DNA of 64,000 nucleotides from Citrobacter sp. R56 (GTDB lineage Bacteria; Pseudomonadota; Gammaproteobacteria; Enterobacterales; Enterobacteriaceae): NCBI RefSeq assembly GCF_016811995.1, contig NZ_CP069159.1, positions 558,001 to 622,000 of the forward strand, read 5' to 3'. Shown piece by piece: positions 39,015 to 49,402 of this stretch (position 1 is its first letter; each line of letters starts with the position of its first letter). The notes under the pieces were generated by a model. It saw only the letters and a program-made list of their open reading frames with translations, ran no database searches and was not told where the DNA came from. The position numbers and the translations under genes were made by a program.

Positions 39015-39308
39015 GTGACAGTTGATGTGGGGGAAAGCCTGACAGAAAAGATTGCCGCGCTACGCAAATCTGTGGCCGCTGGCGGTCAGCAGGTTATGGG
39101 GGCAACTGTGCATATTGGCAGTGAGAGTACCAACGCCCTGACCATGATGCTGGGCACCATTGATTTGCTGGCAGAACTGGCGCGGCAGTGCGCGAGCCAT
39201 GCACACACCCCAGTGCCAGTACGCCGACCAATGCCGGAGCTTTCACCCAGACGGCGACAACGCGTAACACCTGAAAAGGATCTGTGCCGTCACGTTGCGC
39301 TGACCTAG
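39015..39308 (+). pseudogene. Phage tail/baseplate protein fragment
   Basis: Reading VGESLTEKIAALRKSVAAGG, then GATVHIGSESTNALTMMLGT and IDLLAELARQCASHAHTP resembles the C-terminal part of phage baseplate or tail-spike-type proteins that end in a His-containing Ala/Ser tail. It is joined head-on to the portal fragment and has no start of its own, so it is a deletion remnant. Confidence 0.45.
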
Positions 39309-39775
39309 CCACATGCAGACAAAATAAATCTTTCGCAGACAAAAACGGCACTACACCGCACCCGCCTGCGGTTTCTGGATCGATAAAATTTATCAGTTTT
39401 ATTTTTCTTCAAACCAGACTGCCAGACCGCGCCATTGCTGGCGGCTTTGCGGAAAACCTAAACTGAAATGATTGAAAAGAATTTCAGTGCTTTTCAGTGA
39501 CAAGGATCTGTAGTTGAATCATGAAATAACATAACCAACAGATAAATAAAGATATTTTTTTTTGCGTGAAATTTTAAGATCTAATTGTTCGGTGCTGTAT
39601 AGGAAACGAAATGCCTCCAATCCTGGAACGATGCGGCTAAGTTGCTAAGTAGGCATGTTTGGAAACTGAAAAACGGTGGTTAACGTGCTCCTTCCTAAAC
39701 CATAGTTTGGATTCAACTAAATGAACCTAACATAAAGAGCATCTTTAAAAACCTGCGAATATTTTTTCTCAAGTC
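39309..39775. other. AT-rich stretch without gene
   Basis: About 470 bases between phage debris and the IS3 element. No ORF with a ribosome site, no clear repeat. Confidence 0.5.
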
Positions 39776-41004
<1,229 letters not shown>

Positions 41005-41086
41005 GCGTTTTCATCTTCATTAAATTTCTTTACCCATAAGTCTTCCTTATAACGATAAATATATTTCGTGAGAGATGCAGGAACAT

Positions 41087-42367
41087 TTAATTGGTTTTCT
41101 GCAATATCATATTTTTTATAAGAACCTCCCCGGATTCTATCCCATGCACTTCAATTCCTTGAGGAACTGATTTACCGGTAGTGATCACTACCTTATGGGA
41201 AAGGTCTGTTGATAAACGACGATAAATAACATAAGTCGCACTTGTGGATTCATCAGTATTTAATGCCTGAGTCGGAACAACAAAACCATTTTTATTTTGA
41301 TAAGTAATGATAGACAATCTTGCACTCATACCCAGACGAATATTTTGCCGTTGAATTTCGGATGGAGTATCTACAGATACAATAATATTAAAATACGCCC
41401 CCTGCGCCTCTCTTGGATCGCTCTGTACTGCAATATTGCGAACATATCCCTTAAAGATTTTGCCTTCAAATCCATCGCCAGTCACTTCAACCGGCATTCC
41501 TTCCTTGATTTGATGTACGTCGGCCTCTTCCACTCTGGTCTGGATCTGAATATGTTCAAGTCCAATGATATTCACCAAAGGAGTTCCCTGGTTTACCTGC
41601 AGGCCCGACTGAATTGGAGTTTCTTTCCCTCTTTCCGTGTCAGTTGGGGGGACAATAAATCCGGTAAAAGGGGCAACAACCCTTTGTTTTTGAAGCTTCG
41701 ATGCAAGAGATTGATATCTGGAACGAGCGTTTTCCTGCATCATTTGTGCGATCTCAAGCTCCTCTCCTTTTCCTCTGGCTTCAGTTAAACGCAACTCTTC
41801 TTCAGCAGCTCTAAGCTCCTGCTGTTGGTTTTGAACCTGTTGCGTCAACGAATCAACCTCCATACGAGAAACAATCCCTTTTTCGTACAGAAATTGTGTA
41901 TCACGAAGATTAGCTCGGATGTTACCAAGTCTGGTACGGATACTATGCAGACTCCACTTGGCACGGGATACTTCCTGACTGTTTTCCCAGTCGAGCAATT
42001 GCTGAACATCTTTCCGAGCTTTCAGTAGCTCAGCCTGAGCTTGGCGTAATTGAATTTCGATTTGTCCGGGGTCTATTTCCATCAGAAGCTGACCCTTTTC
42101 TACCCTTTGTCCCTCATGTACAGCTACTTTACGAATAATACCGTCAAAAGGAGCCGTGAGAATCTCACTCTGGGCTGGCTGGATCTTACCGATTAACCCC
42201 AGTTGATTCTCCAGCCTTTGCGGTTTAACACTTACCCAGAGTTCCTGAGGTTCAGAGGATAGCCGAGGCTTTTTCATCAAGAAAAAAATCATTACTCCAA
42301 TCAGTATAATGGCCATCAGAATAACAAGTTGTTTTCCGTTTTTTAATTTTTCATTAATGTTAATCAT
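41087..42367 (-). CDS. HlyD/MacA-type membrane fusion protein of an ABC exporter
   Basis: 426 residues. One N-terminal membrane helix (LVILMAIILIGVMIFFLMKK), biotinyl-lipoyl halves (FDGIIRKVAVHEGQRVEKGQ, and VVAPFTGFIVPP), a long alpha-hairpin (residues about 100-215) and beta-barrel domains. Periplasmic adaptor that links the MacB permease to the TolC-like channel. Its start overlaps the TolC-like stop by 8 bases. The C-terminus may be altered: a +1 frame after an A6 run at 41112-41117 stays open to the IS border. Confidence 0.85.
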   Translation of the reverse strand: MININEKLKNGKQLVILMAIILIGVMIFFLMKKPRLSSEPQELWVSVKPQRLENQLGLIGKIQPAQSEILTAPFDGIIRKVAVHEGQRVEKGQLLMEIDPGQIEIQLRQAQAELLKARKDVQQLLDWENSQEVSRAKWSLHSIRTRLGNIRANLRDTQFLYEKGIVSRMEVDSLTQQVQNQQQELRAAEEELRLTEARGKGEELEIAQMMQENARSRYQSLASKLQKQRVVAPFTGFIVPPTDTERGKETPIQSGLQVNQGTPLVNIIGLEHIQIQTRVEEADVHQIKEGMPVEVTGDGFEGKIFKGYVRNIAVQSDPREAQGAYFNIIVSVDTPSEIQRQNIRLGMSARLSIITYQNKNGFVVPTQALNTDESTSATYVIYRRLSTDLSHKVVITTGKSVPQGIEVHGIESGEVLIKNMILQKTN

Positions 42368-43820
42368 TCAGTACAATATCCCAACTCTGAAGAGTAGTCC
42401 CTAAGGTCTGATCAAGGTTTGCCTGCGCATTTAAATAGTTAATGAGTGCATTGAGGCTGGTATTTTCAGCGTTACGCAAATCATTTTCAAAACTCAGCAC
42501 CTGGAAGTTATTAGAGCGACCGGCACTGAGTTTTTCACGTTCAATTTCCAGCTTACGTCTAGAAAGATCCCTTGCCCGTTGTGCTATCTCAAATTGTCGC
42601 CAGCGCGTATTGATATCACGTACAGCATTTGAAGTATCCCGTTCCAACTGCTGACGTGCTTCGGCAAGCTGGATACTCTGATTTTTTACTCTGACCCTAG
42701 CCTGTACTTCAGCCTGTTGGGTACTTAAATCACCAAGTGGGATTTCGACCTGAATGCCAACATAATTATTCCAAGTATGAGAAGCAGTATTTTGCGCTGA
42801 TGAATTACGTTGCTGTTCAGCCCCTCCAACTAAGGAAACATCCCAAAGCCTGTCATTGCGTGCTACTACCAGATTGATATCCGCTTGCTTGCTTGCAAGC
42901 AACTGAGCAAGATAACTTGGTTGGGATAATTCAGCCTGCTGGATAGCCAGTTCAGAAGAAATATTAACTGGTTTTACCTTCAACGATTCTGTTGCCTCCA
43001 CAGGAGAACTTAAATCCAGTGCAAGTAGCTGTAGCAGTCCAAGACGAGCCATATCAAGCCTGTTACGGTTCTCTTCATAGGCTAGTTCCTGGGATGCCAC
43101 TTCAGCTTCAGTCTGGACTATCTCAAACTCCGCCATTCGCCCAGCAGCAATCATAGCCCTGTTAACCTCAATCAACTGTCGTGCACGAGCCAGAGAATCC
43201 TGAGCTATCTTTAGCTGCTCTTGTGCCAGTAATAGTTCACGATACGCTATGATAATCTGCGTGATAGTTTGTGAGATTGTTGATTTAAGATTTAGTCGGT
43301 TAATTTGTTCATTCAGACGTGCAAGTCTTACCGTAGCGGTAGCAATATCTTTACCTGCACCACGCAGCAATGGCTGGATGACCGTGATGCTTGCCCCGTC
43401 ATTCTGGGATATCCCTCTATTGTTTGAGGCAGTATGTTGATAACTCCACCCCAAACTTACTCGCGTGCCATAAGGCGTCAATAACGTTGAGTTCGGTGAC
43501 ACATTCCCCTGCCGGTTGCGGTCATTTTGATCGCGTGTAGACAAATAACCACCTGATATCATTAGTTTCGGTGTGAAACTGTCCTCGGCAACCCTCAGAT
43601 CAAATTTTTGTGCGATTCGCTCAAGATAAGCACTTCTAATCGTCCGGTTATCACGCAACCCAAGATAAATAGCATCACTAAGAGTTAAATCAATGACTCT
43701 AACATTACCCTCGATTTGAATACTATGAAGAGGGTCTGAGTGATATATCCTGGCATTACCAGATGTAGGCAGAATTATTCCGCACATCAACACTAATAAC
43801 AGTGAAAATCTATGCATCAC
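42360..43820 (-). CDS. TolC-family outer-membrane channel protein
   Basis: 486 residues with signal peptide MMHRFSLLLVLMCGIILPTS, cut probably near GNA. Two OEP repeats with long helices (QEQLKIAQDSLARARQLIEV; AEARQQLERDTSNAVRDINT). Outer-membrane partner of the MacB/HlyD exporter. Start overlaps the permease stop by 11 bases. Gene encoded exporters usually borrow chromosomal TolC; a dedicated one points to a specific substrate. Confidence 0.87.
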   Translation of the reverse strand: MMHRFSLLLVLMCGIILPTSGNARIYHSDPLHSIQIEGNVRVIDLTLSDAIYLGLRDNRTIRSAYLERIAQKFDLRVAEDSFTPKLMISGGYLSTRDQNDRNRQGNVSPNSTLLTPYGTRVSLGWSYQHTASNNRGISQNDGASITVIQPLLRGAGKDIATATVRLARLNEQINRLNLKSTISQTITQIIIAYRELLLAQEQLKIAQDSLARARQLIEVNRAMIAAGRMAEFEIVQTEAEVASQELAYEENRNRLDMARLGLLQLLALDLSSPVEATESLKVKPVNISSELAIQQAELSQPSYLAQLLASKQADINLVVARNDRLWDVSLVGGAEQQRNSSAQNTASHTWNNYVGIQVEIPLGDLSTQQAEVQARVRVKNQSIQLAEARQQLERDTSNAVRDINTRWRQFEIAQRARDLSRRKLEIEREKLSAGRSNNFQVLSFENDLRNAENTSLNALINYLNAQANLDQTLGTTLQSWDIVLND

Positions 43821-45036
43821 GCAGCGCCTCTACAGGTTCGAGCCGGGCAGCAGAAAACGCTGGTGATAATCCAAAAAAGAGCCCAGTTCCAATGGAGCTA
43901 ATAACCCCCAGAGGTAAAGACGACACTGATAGAGCAAATTCCGACCATCCAGAAAGATGGACAAAAAGCCACGCTAATCCGATCCCTGTAATGGCACCGG
44001 TCAGTGCGCCGATCAGTGCAAGTATCAATGCTTCAAGGAGAAATAACAGGGTAATATCGCGTGGTCGTGCTCCGAGAGCCATACGTACTCCAATTTCCTT
44101 GCGCCGTTCTGAAACATTCATAACCATCACATTCATTACGCCAACACCACCGACCAAAAGGGCAATCACTCCAAGACCAGCCAGCAACCAGGTAAACAAA
44201 CGAGATTGATGATTGATGCTTTCAAGCAACATTTGAGGTATTTGTACGTTGATTTCGGTATCTGGCAATCTTTGTGAAAGCCATTCTTGAAGCTCTGATG
44301 CAGACCCTGTCAGGGTTTCAGAATCTGCGTTACGTGCAACGATACCTGTAATCTGTGCGTAAGGGGTTACACGACGCATACCTGCTGCGGGAAGAATAAC
44401 AGCATCGTTTGTAGATATCGGTACCAGTGGGTTTTGTTCCTGCTTTTTTAAGATGCCGACAACTTTAAAAAGGTATCCCCCTAGTTGAATGTTGCTTCCA
44501 ATGCTCACTCCGGGCCATTGCTCTGCTATATTTGCACCAATAACTGCATAAGTGTTGTGCCTGTCAAAGTCACTAAGGAAACGGCCAGCAGCAAGCCTGA
44601 GATTTAATACTATGGGATAGTCTGCACTGGTTCCAACAACTATAACATTCGCCGATTTACCATTGAGGCGGGCCAGCGTATTGGAAGGAACAATAACTGA
44701 TGCAGCTTTAATGTTCGGCAGATCGCGTTGTAATGACTTACGATCGATATCTGAAGTAAACCTGTACAGGCTTTCCTGAGTACCGGTCGCCTGTTGTATA
44801 TCTGCTATCAATAAGTCGCTTCCCATTCCGTGGAAAATACTTAAGGCTTCTTTCTGAGCATTGTAGCCAATGTTGAGTAAGGCCACGACTGCCGCACAAC
44901 CGACAGCGATTCCCAACAGAGCCAACACGGAACGCCTGCCAAGCAGCCGGAGATCCTCCACAGTTTCAGACAGGGTTTGTAGCCCCGACATACCATAACG
45001 ATTATTTAATTCACCCGATGATTTATGTTCAGTCAC
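43810..45036 (-). CDS. MacB-type ABC permease (FtsX family)
   Basis: About 408 residues from GTG 45036, which overlaps the ATPase stop; ATG options at 45108 and 45060 sit inside the ATPase gene. N-terminal membrane helix (LLGRRSVLALLGIAVGCAAV), periplasmic MacB_PCD domain, then the FtsX triple helix (FTWLLAGLGVIALLVGGVGV, MNVSERRKEIGVRMALGARP). Mechanotransmission type: it drives periplasmic substrate through the TolC channel rather than pumping from the cytoplasm. Confidence 0.87.
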   Translation of the reverse strand: MTEHKSSGELNNRYGMSGLQTLSETVEDLRLLGRRSVLALLGIAVGCAAVVALLNIGYNAQKEALSIFHGMGSDLLIADIQQATGTQESLYRFTSDIDRKSLQRDLPNIKAASVIVPSNTLARLNGKSANVIVVGTSADYPIVLNLRLAAGRFLSDFDRHNTYAVIGANIAEQWPGVSIGSNIQLGGYLFKVVGILKKQEQNPLVPISTNDAVILPAAGMRRVTPYAQITGIVARNADSETLTGSASELQEWLSQRLPDTEINVQIPQMLLESINHQSRLFTWLLAGLGVIALLVGGVGVMNVMVMNVSERRKEIGVRMALGARPRDITLLFLLEALILALIGALTGAITGIGLAWLFVHLSGWSEFALSVSSLPLGVISSIGTGLFFGLSPAFSAARLEPVEALRDA

Positions 45037-45715
45037 TACGGGTATCCCACAATTTTCCATCGCAAACCCGAACACAACGCTCCATATGCTGAGCAATTTT
45101 ATTGTCATGGGTTATCATCACCAGAGTTGTGCCGAGTGTAGTATTGAGATCAAGCAGGAGTTCTATAATGTCGGATGCGGTGTTACTGTCGAGATTACCT
45201 GTAGGTTCATCTGCAAGCAGTAACGAAGGTTCTCCAACCAGAGCACGGGCGATAGCAACACGTTGACGCTGGCCTCCTGAGAGTTCAGATGGACGATGGT
45301 GAACTCGTTCGCTCAAACCGACTTTCGATAGCTGCTTAAAGGCTGACTCTTTTGCTATCTTGCGGGATACGCCACGATACAAAAGTGGCAGAGCCACATT
45401 TTCCAGTGCACTAAATCTGGGTAGCAAATTGAAACTCTGAAAAATGAATCCAATGCATCTGTTTCGGGTGACAGCTCTGACATCTGAAGTACAGCGTGAC
45501 ATATCTGTTCCCTTAAGCAGAATCTGTCCTGATGTCGGAATATCTAAAAGGCCTATCAGACTAAGGAGGGTGCTTTTCCCTGAACCTGAAGGCCCTACAA
45601 TTGCGCAGCTTTGCCCTACAGGAATCGATAGTGAAACATTCTGTAGAACAGGCTGTGATTGCATGCCAGTCGAGTAGGTATGAGATATGTTATTTAGTCG
45701 GATTAAATCCTGCAC
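45029..45715 (-). CDS. MacB/LolD-type ABC transporter ATPase
   Basis: 228 residues. Walker A GPSGSGKST (residues about 41-49), Q-loop FIFQSFNLLPRFS, signature LSGGQRQRVAIARALV, Walker B LLLADEPTGNLDS, switch His in MITHD. First gene of the four-gene operon ATPase-permease-TolC-HlyD. Confidence 0.92.
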   Translation of the reverse strand: MQDLIRLNNISHTYSTGMQSQPVLQNVSLSIPVGQSCAIVGPSGSGKSTLLSLIGLLDIPTSGQILLKGTDMSRCTSDVRAVTRNRCIGFIFQSFNLLPRFSALENVALPLLYRGVSRKIAKESAFKQLSKVGLSERVHHRPSELSGGQRQRVAIARALVGEPSLLLADEPTGNLDSNTASDIIELLLDLNTTLGTTLVMITHDNKIAQHMERCVRVCDGKLWDTRSD

Positions 45716-46390
45716 AGGTTGCCCAGATATGTAGGTTATGTTGTAAGACTATTATTTGTTTTATCAAAGCAGATCACGAAATAAGATCAGTATGTTTTTG
45801 CATCTTTGAGTGTTCTGAACTGATATCCACAATACTGCACAGCAGGAGTAAACGATACGTAAAATCTTAAGCCATCCCGCCTTTTGTTCATTTATCATTT
45901 AACGGCAGAAAATCAGTAAACTTTAGTATCATATCCTAAAATATTTTGTCGTAAGAGTATTGCCTAATCACCGGACCTTCCTTTCCCTAACGACATAGTC
46001 AATCAAATTTAATTAAGCCACAAAACTGATTAATACGAACTATGAAGGATATGCGCTTAAATAAAAAATTTGGTATTTACCAAAACAAAACACCTTCGCG
46101 ACAAACAACCTAATAATCTCACTTAAATGAAATTATCAGAATGATACTCTTCGTTATTTCTTTGGAATCTCTCTTTGAGAGCGTCATAAACGACTAAATT
46201 AGTGCTAAATAAATCATGGGCAGTTGACAATGAATAAAGTATTACTTATTTTTAAAAAGAAAATTAAATCATTACAAAGAATGTCTAAGTACTAAATATG
46301 CTTCGAAGGTTGCAGGGATGTGCAACATACCCTCTGACATAAATCAAATATCAGTGATTCACGAATTGCTAACTCAATGACGAGGTTTCA
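45716..46390. promoter_or_regulatory. AT-rich divergent promoter region with inverted repeat
   Basis: 675 bases between the exporter operon and the FlhE-like gene, with no ORF I can support. Inverted repeat GTTGCA-N6-TGCAAC at 46309-46326, 65 bases upstream of the FlhE-like start, could be an operator. High AT content suggests silencing by H-NS-type proteins (inference). Confidence 0.45.
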
Positions 46391-46813
46391 ATGAAACAGA
46401 AAGCTATTACTTTTGCTTTGTCAGGTCTACTTCTTCTGTCTGCTGGCGCATATGCTACAGGAGGGTCTTATTCAAGCACAATCAGTGCCCCAACAGTCAC
46501 TTTAAAAAATCAATGGTACCAGAAGGCTTTTCCTGTAACATCAGGCACACCATCGGCCGGAAAGATTAGTATGGTGTATTACAACTGGGCTTATGGGCGT
46601 GATCAGGCTGGGTTGAGAGTCTCATTATGTACAAGTACCAGTACTGTATGTATTAATGTGACTAATGCAAAGTCTGGATCAGTTAACTTCTCATCTTATA
46701 ATTTATCACCTAATCAATCGTTTAGCCTAAAGGCTATCGTCGAAGGTACCGGTAAAATGGTTCCTCTGTATGGGAATCAAAGTCAGGTTATTGTTAATTA
46801 TTCTTTTAATTAA
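46391..46813 (+). CDS. Secreted FlhE-family protein
   Basis: 140 residues with signal peptide MKQKAITFALSGLLLLSAGA, cut after AYA. The mature part carries the FlhE pattern: QKAFPVTSGTPSAGKISMVY, then AGLRVSLCTSTSTVCINV with a Cys pair, and the end NQSQVIVNYSFN; classical FlhE ends NQVIVNYR. True flhE is in the flhBA operon, so this is a separate family member. It is divergent from the MacB/TolC/HlyD operon and is a possible exported substrate. Ribosome site GAGG. Confidence 0.75.
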   Translation: MKQKAITFALSGLLLLSAGAYATGGSYSSTISAPTVTLKNQWYQKAFPVTSGTPSAGKISMVYYNWAYGRDQAGLRVSLCTSTSTVCINVTNAKSGSVNFSSYNLSPNQSFSLKAIVEGTGKMVPLYGNQSQVIVNYSFN

Positions 46814-46905
46814 CATTTTATATGTGGGTTTGAGTAATTCTGACAATTAAATTATTTCTCCAGATTATTCATAACCCACTTTGTTATAAAGAACACATCT
46901 CGTTG

Positions 46906-47199
46906 TTATGATTCTGGTAATGCCCAGTTAACAGTTAAATGGGTGGTACCATTTCCTGTAATAAATCCAATAGCATTATGACTTACAACTTGGTGGTAAA
47001 GTGTAAAATGCGTTTCTGCACTTTCATTATGAAATAAAGCCATTTCGCCAGATTGCGAGCCAGAGATGTCCACACATCGTGAAGTTCCTCCACTACATAA
47101 TTTAATGTGGAGTGTCCAATAATTAATATCACTCTGATCCAGAGCATATTGATAGGATATTTTCGGTGATATGATTTTGTTACTTTCAATATAATATGT
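46906..47199 (-). pseudogene. Second FlhE-family gene, truncated
   Basis: Minus-strand open frame without a start: NKIISPKISYQYALDQSDIN, then LHIKLCSGGTSRCVDISGSQ, HNESAETHFTLYHQVV and TTHLTVNWALPES. The LC..SRCVDIS block with two Cys matches the FlhE Cys-pair block. Signal peptide and first strands are missing upstream of a TGA at 47200. It faces the intact FlhE-like gene. The 47200-47288 bases hold nothing I recognise. Confidence 0.6.
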
Positions 47200-47288
47200 T
47201 CATTAATGGTGGGTAATGGCAGCCACTGTCGGTATGTGATTCGTAATATTATAACTAGTTGAAAATTAGTGTGGTCAGAGCAAGTGGC

Positions 47289-47737
47289 TTAACTGGTTCT
47301 CTGCAAGGGATGCCCACGACATCCTCTGTCTAACGGGCCAATAGTATGTAACTTGTTAATTAAGTCGATGATACGATCGATATCCGCATCTTCTTGTGAC
47401 ACCCCGCTGAAGATACTACCATCCCTTTTCTTGCCCACTTTGATTAGGAAGCGTATCCCATATAAGGGTTCGCCAGCGCTCATTCCTGCGTTGTAATAAG
47501 CTGCGCCCCCCGACTGATTGGTCACGAGATTCAGCTCAGTAATGGGGGACGACGCTGTCCCCAACGCGTATCCTGAGACATCTTGAGCAATAAAGGCACT
47601 AGCTATTTATTATTGGTTAGCTGGCACCCAAATGTTAATTGCTCCTGAACATTTGCGCTATACGGCTCCGCGAAGGCGGTTTGGGGGATGACAATACAGC
47701 CAAAGGCAATTGCTGCTATTTTTAAGCTTAATTTCAT
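47289..47737 (-). pseudogene. Frameshifted small secreted protein
   Basis: Strong ribosome site AAGGAGGG (47744-47751), then a clear signal peptide MKLSLKIAAIAFGCIVIPQT with cut after AFA. The mature part EPYSANVQEQLTFGCQLTNNK stops at 47603. A second frame continues with SAFIAQDVSGYALGTASSPI, TELNLVTNQSGGAAYYNAGM and about 60 more residues to 47289. One indel around 47600 would join the parts into a protein of about 145 residues. It lies 46 bases after the FGE-fold gene, so it may be the tenth gene of that operon. Not recognised. Confidence 0.5.
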
Positions 47738-47783
47738 CGTCTTCCCTCCTTAATAAACATGTGCATTTAATCATTGTTTGAAA

Positions 47784-49352
47784 TTAGTTACCGTTTTTTA
47801 TTTGCTTGCAGGTTTCCAGCCAGCCAGCAGTATCAATTTTGCCGTTTGTCAGGTACTTTTGCTGATTCTGCCAGTGAGCAGCGAGGAAGGGTTTAAGACC
47901 TGAGAGTCGTTTGTTAAGGGTAAGCATTTGATCGAAAATGGTTACTTCGTGCTTCAGGGCGTCCTGACCATAAAGAGTGGCTGAATCTACCAGACTACTG
48001 GCGTAGTAACTCGTCAGTTGCTGCAAGCTGTTGTTTTGTTCACTGAGTTTGTTTTTTCGGATTGCGCAGTTTTTGTCACCGTCGTCTTTATCCTTGCACA
48101 GCAATTCATAGTTGTGGTTCAGGAAGTCAAGAAAACGTCCGTCATCCTGCAATTTTGTGCACAGGAAGGAGCCTAGGTTTAGGCTGGCACGAATTGATTG
48201 CGCTCGTTCTTCTTGCTGCAGCTGGTTGCTGGCGCGAAGCTGGTTTTCCAGATCTTTAAGTTTCTTTTTCAGCTCAGTGTCTTCAACGCCGGACGCCAGA
48301 CTTCCCAGCGCTTTCGCGGTATCTTTTGACGCCTCATTTTTCTTATCCACATCCGGTTTATCTTCGCCGAGTGTAGCCCAGTTTTTCTCCAGCAGTTTTA
48401 CGCGGTTCGTCGATGTAATGGCAGGGGAAACCAATACCAGGCGCATGCCAGTCGTTTTGCTGGTGGAAGGATGGGTTTCATCGTAATAGTTAATTTCTTT
48501 ACGAACGGCACTGCGGATCTCTGACTCATTCGACAACACGTTGCCTCCGCGCACCACAAAACCGCCGGCTTGACCGTGAAGTCTGTTGATTTTATTAAGA
48601 TAAAATGGAGAAAATATCATCTCAGAAACGTTGCCCAGCATATCGTACAGGCCGAGGGGGTTAGGATTTAGCAGACCGACAAGCTGTACTTTGCCGTTAG
48701 AAGATTGCGAGCCGGAATACCACTCATAATTTTTCATGTCATCCATCGGATAATGGGAATCACGGAATTCCGCACTATTCACCTTCAGACCGCCACGTGC
48801 CGCAAATTCCCATTCGACTTCAGTGGGCAGGCGTAAAAATCCTAGATTACCATCTTCCTTTGGTAATTTATCAATGGCGTTACTGCGTAACCACTGATTA
48901 TATTTATCGGCGAGGTTTACTGCATCGAACCAGCTAATATTGGTTTCTGCGATGCTCAGCTTACGCGATGGGGAAGGGCAGGTACCGCTGGTTAATGCCT
49001 GATACTGCAGCGCCGTCAGTTCATATTTGGCCATCAGATAGTAGCGGCCTTTGCTTTTTTTGGTTTCGGTAAAGCTACCGGCGATAAAGGTCGGATAACT
49101 GTGTTCTACAAAGCCCCATTCCCCACCGTCTTCTCCTAAAGTAATCGGTATATCATCCAGAGGGCCGGATACCGGGATCTCAACCCGACGGAATACCATA
49201 GAGCCTTCGCAGGGCATGGGCAAAATAATATCTTCGTTATCTGGTTTCGGGTTATAGGTTTTCTCTGCCCAAGGCTCTGCCAGCACGGGGGACATCTTCA
49301 CCAGCAGGGCAAGCGCCAGCCAGCGCGATAATATGGAAGGAGTATGGGCCAT
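47784..49352 (-). CDS. Formylglycine-generating-enzyme (SUMF1) fold protein, exported
   Basis: 522 residues from ATG 49352, which has GGAG 8 bases upstream and begins a signal peptide (MAHTPSILSRWLALALLVKM); an ATG at 49406 overlaps the permease stop (ATGA) and would add 18 residues. Residues about 40-320 are SUMF1-like: YYLMAKYELTALQYQALTSG, LPTEVEWEFAARGG, GLYDMLGNVSEMI, FVVRGGNV. I do not see the paired active-site Cys of true FGE, so it is probably non-catalytic or binding. The C-terminal 180 residues are coiled coil. Last gene of the srf operon. Confidence 0.8.
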   Translation of the reverse strand: MAHTPSILSRWLALALLVKMSPVLAEPWAEKTYNPKPDNEDIILPMPCEGSMVFRRVEIPVSGPLDDIPITLGEDGGEWGFVEHSYPTFIAGSFTETKKSKGRYYLMAKYELTALQYQALTSGTCPSPSRKLSIAETNISWFDAVNLADKYNQWLRSNAIDKLPKEDGNLGFLRLPTEVEWEFAARGGLKVNSAEFRDSHYPMDDMKNYEWYSGSQSSNGKVQLVGLLNPNPLGLYDMLGNVSEMIFSPFYLNKINRLHGQAGGFVVRGGNVLSNESEIRSAVRKEINYYDETHPSTSKTTGMRLVLVSPAITSTNRVKLLEKNWATLGEDKPDVDKKNEASKDTAKALGSLASGVEDTELKKKLKDLENQLRASNQLQQEERAQSIRASLNLGSFLCTKLQDDGRFLDFLNHNYELLCKDKDDGDKNCAIRKNKLSEQNNSLQQLTSYYASSLVDSATLYGQDALKHEVTIFDQMLTLNKRLSGLKPFLAAHWQNQQKYLTNGKIDTAGWLETCKQIKNGN

Positions 49353-49402
49353 GAACAATCTCCGCGAAAAATTAATGCTTTGAGCAAGTAAAGGAATTAG
49401 GG

